A stretch of 24,150 nucleotides of DNA, taken from the NCBI GenBank assembly GCA_002336975.1, contig DDFA01000075.1, positions 62,364 to 86,513 on the forward strand. The letters run 5' to 3'. Positions 23,419-24,150 of this stretch are shown here, in pieces. The position numbers and the translations under genes are program-made. The notes under the pieces were generated by a model. The model was not told the origin of the DNA. It worked only from the letters and a program-made list of their open reading frames with translations, and did not search any database. Source of the DNA: Phyllobacteriaceae bacterium UBA1940 (GTDB lineage: Bacteria > Pseudomonadota > Alphaproteobacteria > Rhizobiales > Rhizobiaceae). The number at the start of each line of letters is the position of its first letter. Position 1 is the first letter of the stretch.

Positions 23419-24150
23419 ATGAAAACGAAGATCGCATCGCTGCTGCTGGCAAGCGCCTTCTCGCTTGCCGCTTTCCAGGCCGGAGCCGCCGACAAGTTGA
23501 CGCTGCAGCTCAAATGGGTCACCCAGGCCCAGTTCGGCGGCTATTACGTCGCCAAGGACAAGGGCTTCTACGAGGAAGAAGGCCTCGACGTCGAGATCAA
23601 GCCCGGCGGCCCGGACAGCGCCCCCGCGCAGGTGATCGCCGGCGGCGGCGCGGACGTCATCGTCGACTGGATGCCCTCCGCCCTTGCCAGCCGCGAGAAG
23701 GGCGTGCCGCTCGTCAACATCGCCCAGCCCTTCAAGTCCTCCGGCATGATGCTGACCTGTCTGAAGGAATCAGGCGTCAAGGGACCGGAAGACTTCAAGG
23801 GCAAGACGCTCGGCGTCTGGTTCTTCGGCAACGAATATCCGTTCCTCTCCTGGATGAGCCACCTGAAGATCCCGACCGACGGCGGACCGGACGGCGTGAC
23901 GGTGCTCAAGCAGGGCTTCAACGTCGACCCGCTGATCCAGAAGCAGGCCGTCTGCATCTCGACCATGACCTACAACGAATACGGCCAGATTCTCGATGCC
24001 GGCATCAAGCCGGAGGACCTCATAACCTTCAAGTACGAGGACCAGGGCGTGGCGACGCTGGAAGACGGCCTCTACGTGCTGGAAGACAAGCTCAAGGACC
24101 CGGCCTTCAAGGACAAGATGGTCCGGTTCGTGCGCGCCTCCATGAAGGGC
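23419..24150 (+). CDS. ABC transporter substrate-binding protein, NMT1/THI5 family (partial, runs off the window)
   Basis: The first 244 codons of a periplasmic binding protein are present and the frame is open at the right edge. A signal peptide (MKTKIASLLLASAFSLAAFQAGAA) precedes the mature start DKLTLQLKWVTQAQFGGYYVAKDKGFYEEEGLDVEIKPGG-type motif, which is diagnostic for the NMT1/THI5-like group that binds pyrimidine-related or aromatic ring compounds. The later motif GVWFFGNEYPFLSWM is also typical. The ribosome site AGAGGGAA is strong. Placed at the end of a dihydropyrimidinase operon, it probably delivers uracil, thymine, dihydropyrimidines or hydantoins to the importer; the exact ligand is inferred. 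Confidence 0.92.
   Translation, partial: MKTKIASLLLASAFSLAAFQAGAADKLTLQLKWVTQAQFGGYYVAKDKGFYEEEGLDVEIKPGGPDSAPAQVIAGGGADVIVDWMPSALASREKGVPLVNIAQPFKSSGMMLTCLKESGVKGPEDFKGKTLGVWFFGNEYPFLSWMSHLKIPTDGGPDGVTVLKQGFNVDPLIQKQAVCISTMTYNEYGQILDAGIKPEDLITFKYEDQGVATLEDGLYVLEDKLKDPAFKDKMVRFVRASMKG

Overview
The window looks like chromosomal DNA of a Rhizobiaceae-type alphaproteobacterium (Rhizobium, Agrobacterium, Ensifer or Shinella lineage). The evidence is high GC throughout, a smo-type polyol ABC operon, a rhizobial intergenic palindromic element, an ExoD-family protein and a BigR-type regulator. The species cannot be fixed from the sequence alone. No tRNA, rRNA, CRISPR array, transposase or phage gene was seen. 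Almost every gene looks intact; the last one runs off the right edge.

Region 1 (about 1-10331, minus strand) is a polyol catabolic operon. In transcription order it holds a SorC-family regulator (smoC-like), a periplasmic binding protein (smoE), two permeases (smoF, smoG), an ATPase (smoK), an SDR sorbitol dehydrogenase (smoS), a long-chain mannitol/arabitol dehydrogenase (mtlK), a HAD phosphatase and an FGGY pentulose kinase. Hexitols and pentitols would be imported, oxidised to ketoses, and at least one ketose phosphorylated. A dyad-rich promoter lies in front of smoE. A repeat element and a strong hairpin separate smoE from smoF. The operon ends in a three-hairpin RNA with C-rich loops and a rho-independent terminator, facing a terminator from a gene outside the left edge.

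Region 2 (10589-13276, plus strand) is preT-preA, the two-subunit NAD-dependent dihydropyrimidine dehydrogenase that reduces uracil and thymine.

Region 3 (13283-16265) is a small unrelated island. It holds an AhpD/CMD-family protein, a persulfide-sensor-like ArsR repressor (BigR/SqrR/YgaV type) with a near-perfect AT-rich palindrome in the shared promoter, a YgaP-like membrane rhodanese, an ExoD-family membrane protein and an EamA/DMT transporter.

Region 4 (16269-24150) continues pyrimidine catabolism: a RutR-type regulator (minus) with a recognisable RutR operator, then on the plus strand an M20-type amidohydrolase (beta-ureidopropionase/carbamoylase), a 64-residue unknown protein, dihydropyrimidinase (hydA), a small exported cysteine-containing protein, and an NMT1/THI5-type ABC importer (ATPase, two permeases, binding protein). 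Regions 2 and 4 together encode import, reduction, ring opening and decarbamoylation of pyrimidines, yielding beta-alanine or beta-aminoisobutyrate, ammonia and CO2. The least-explained parts are the two small proteins in region 4, the C-rich-loop RNA at the left edge, and the sulfur-stress cassette between the two pyrimidine blocks.
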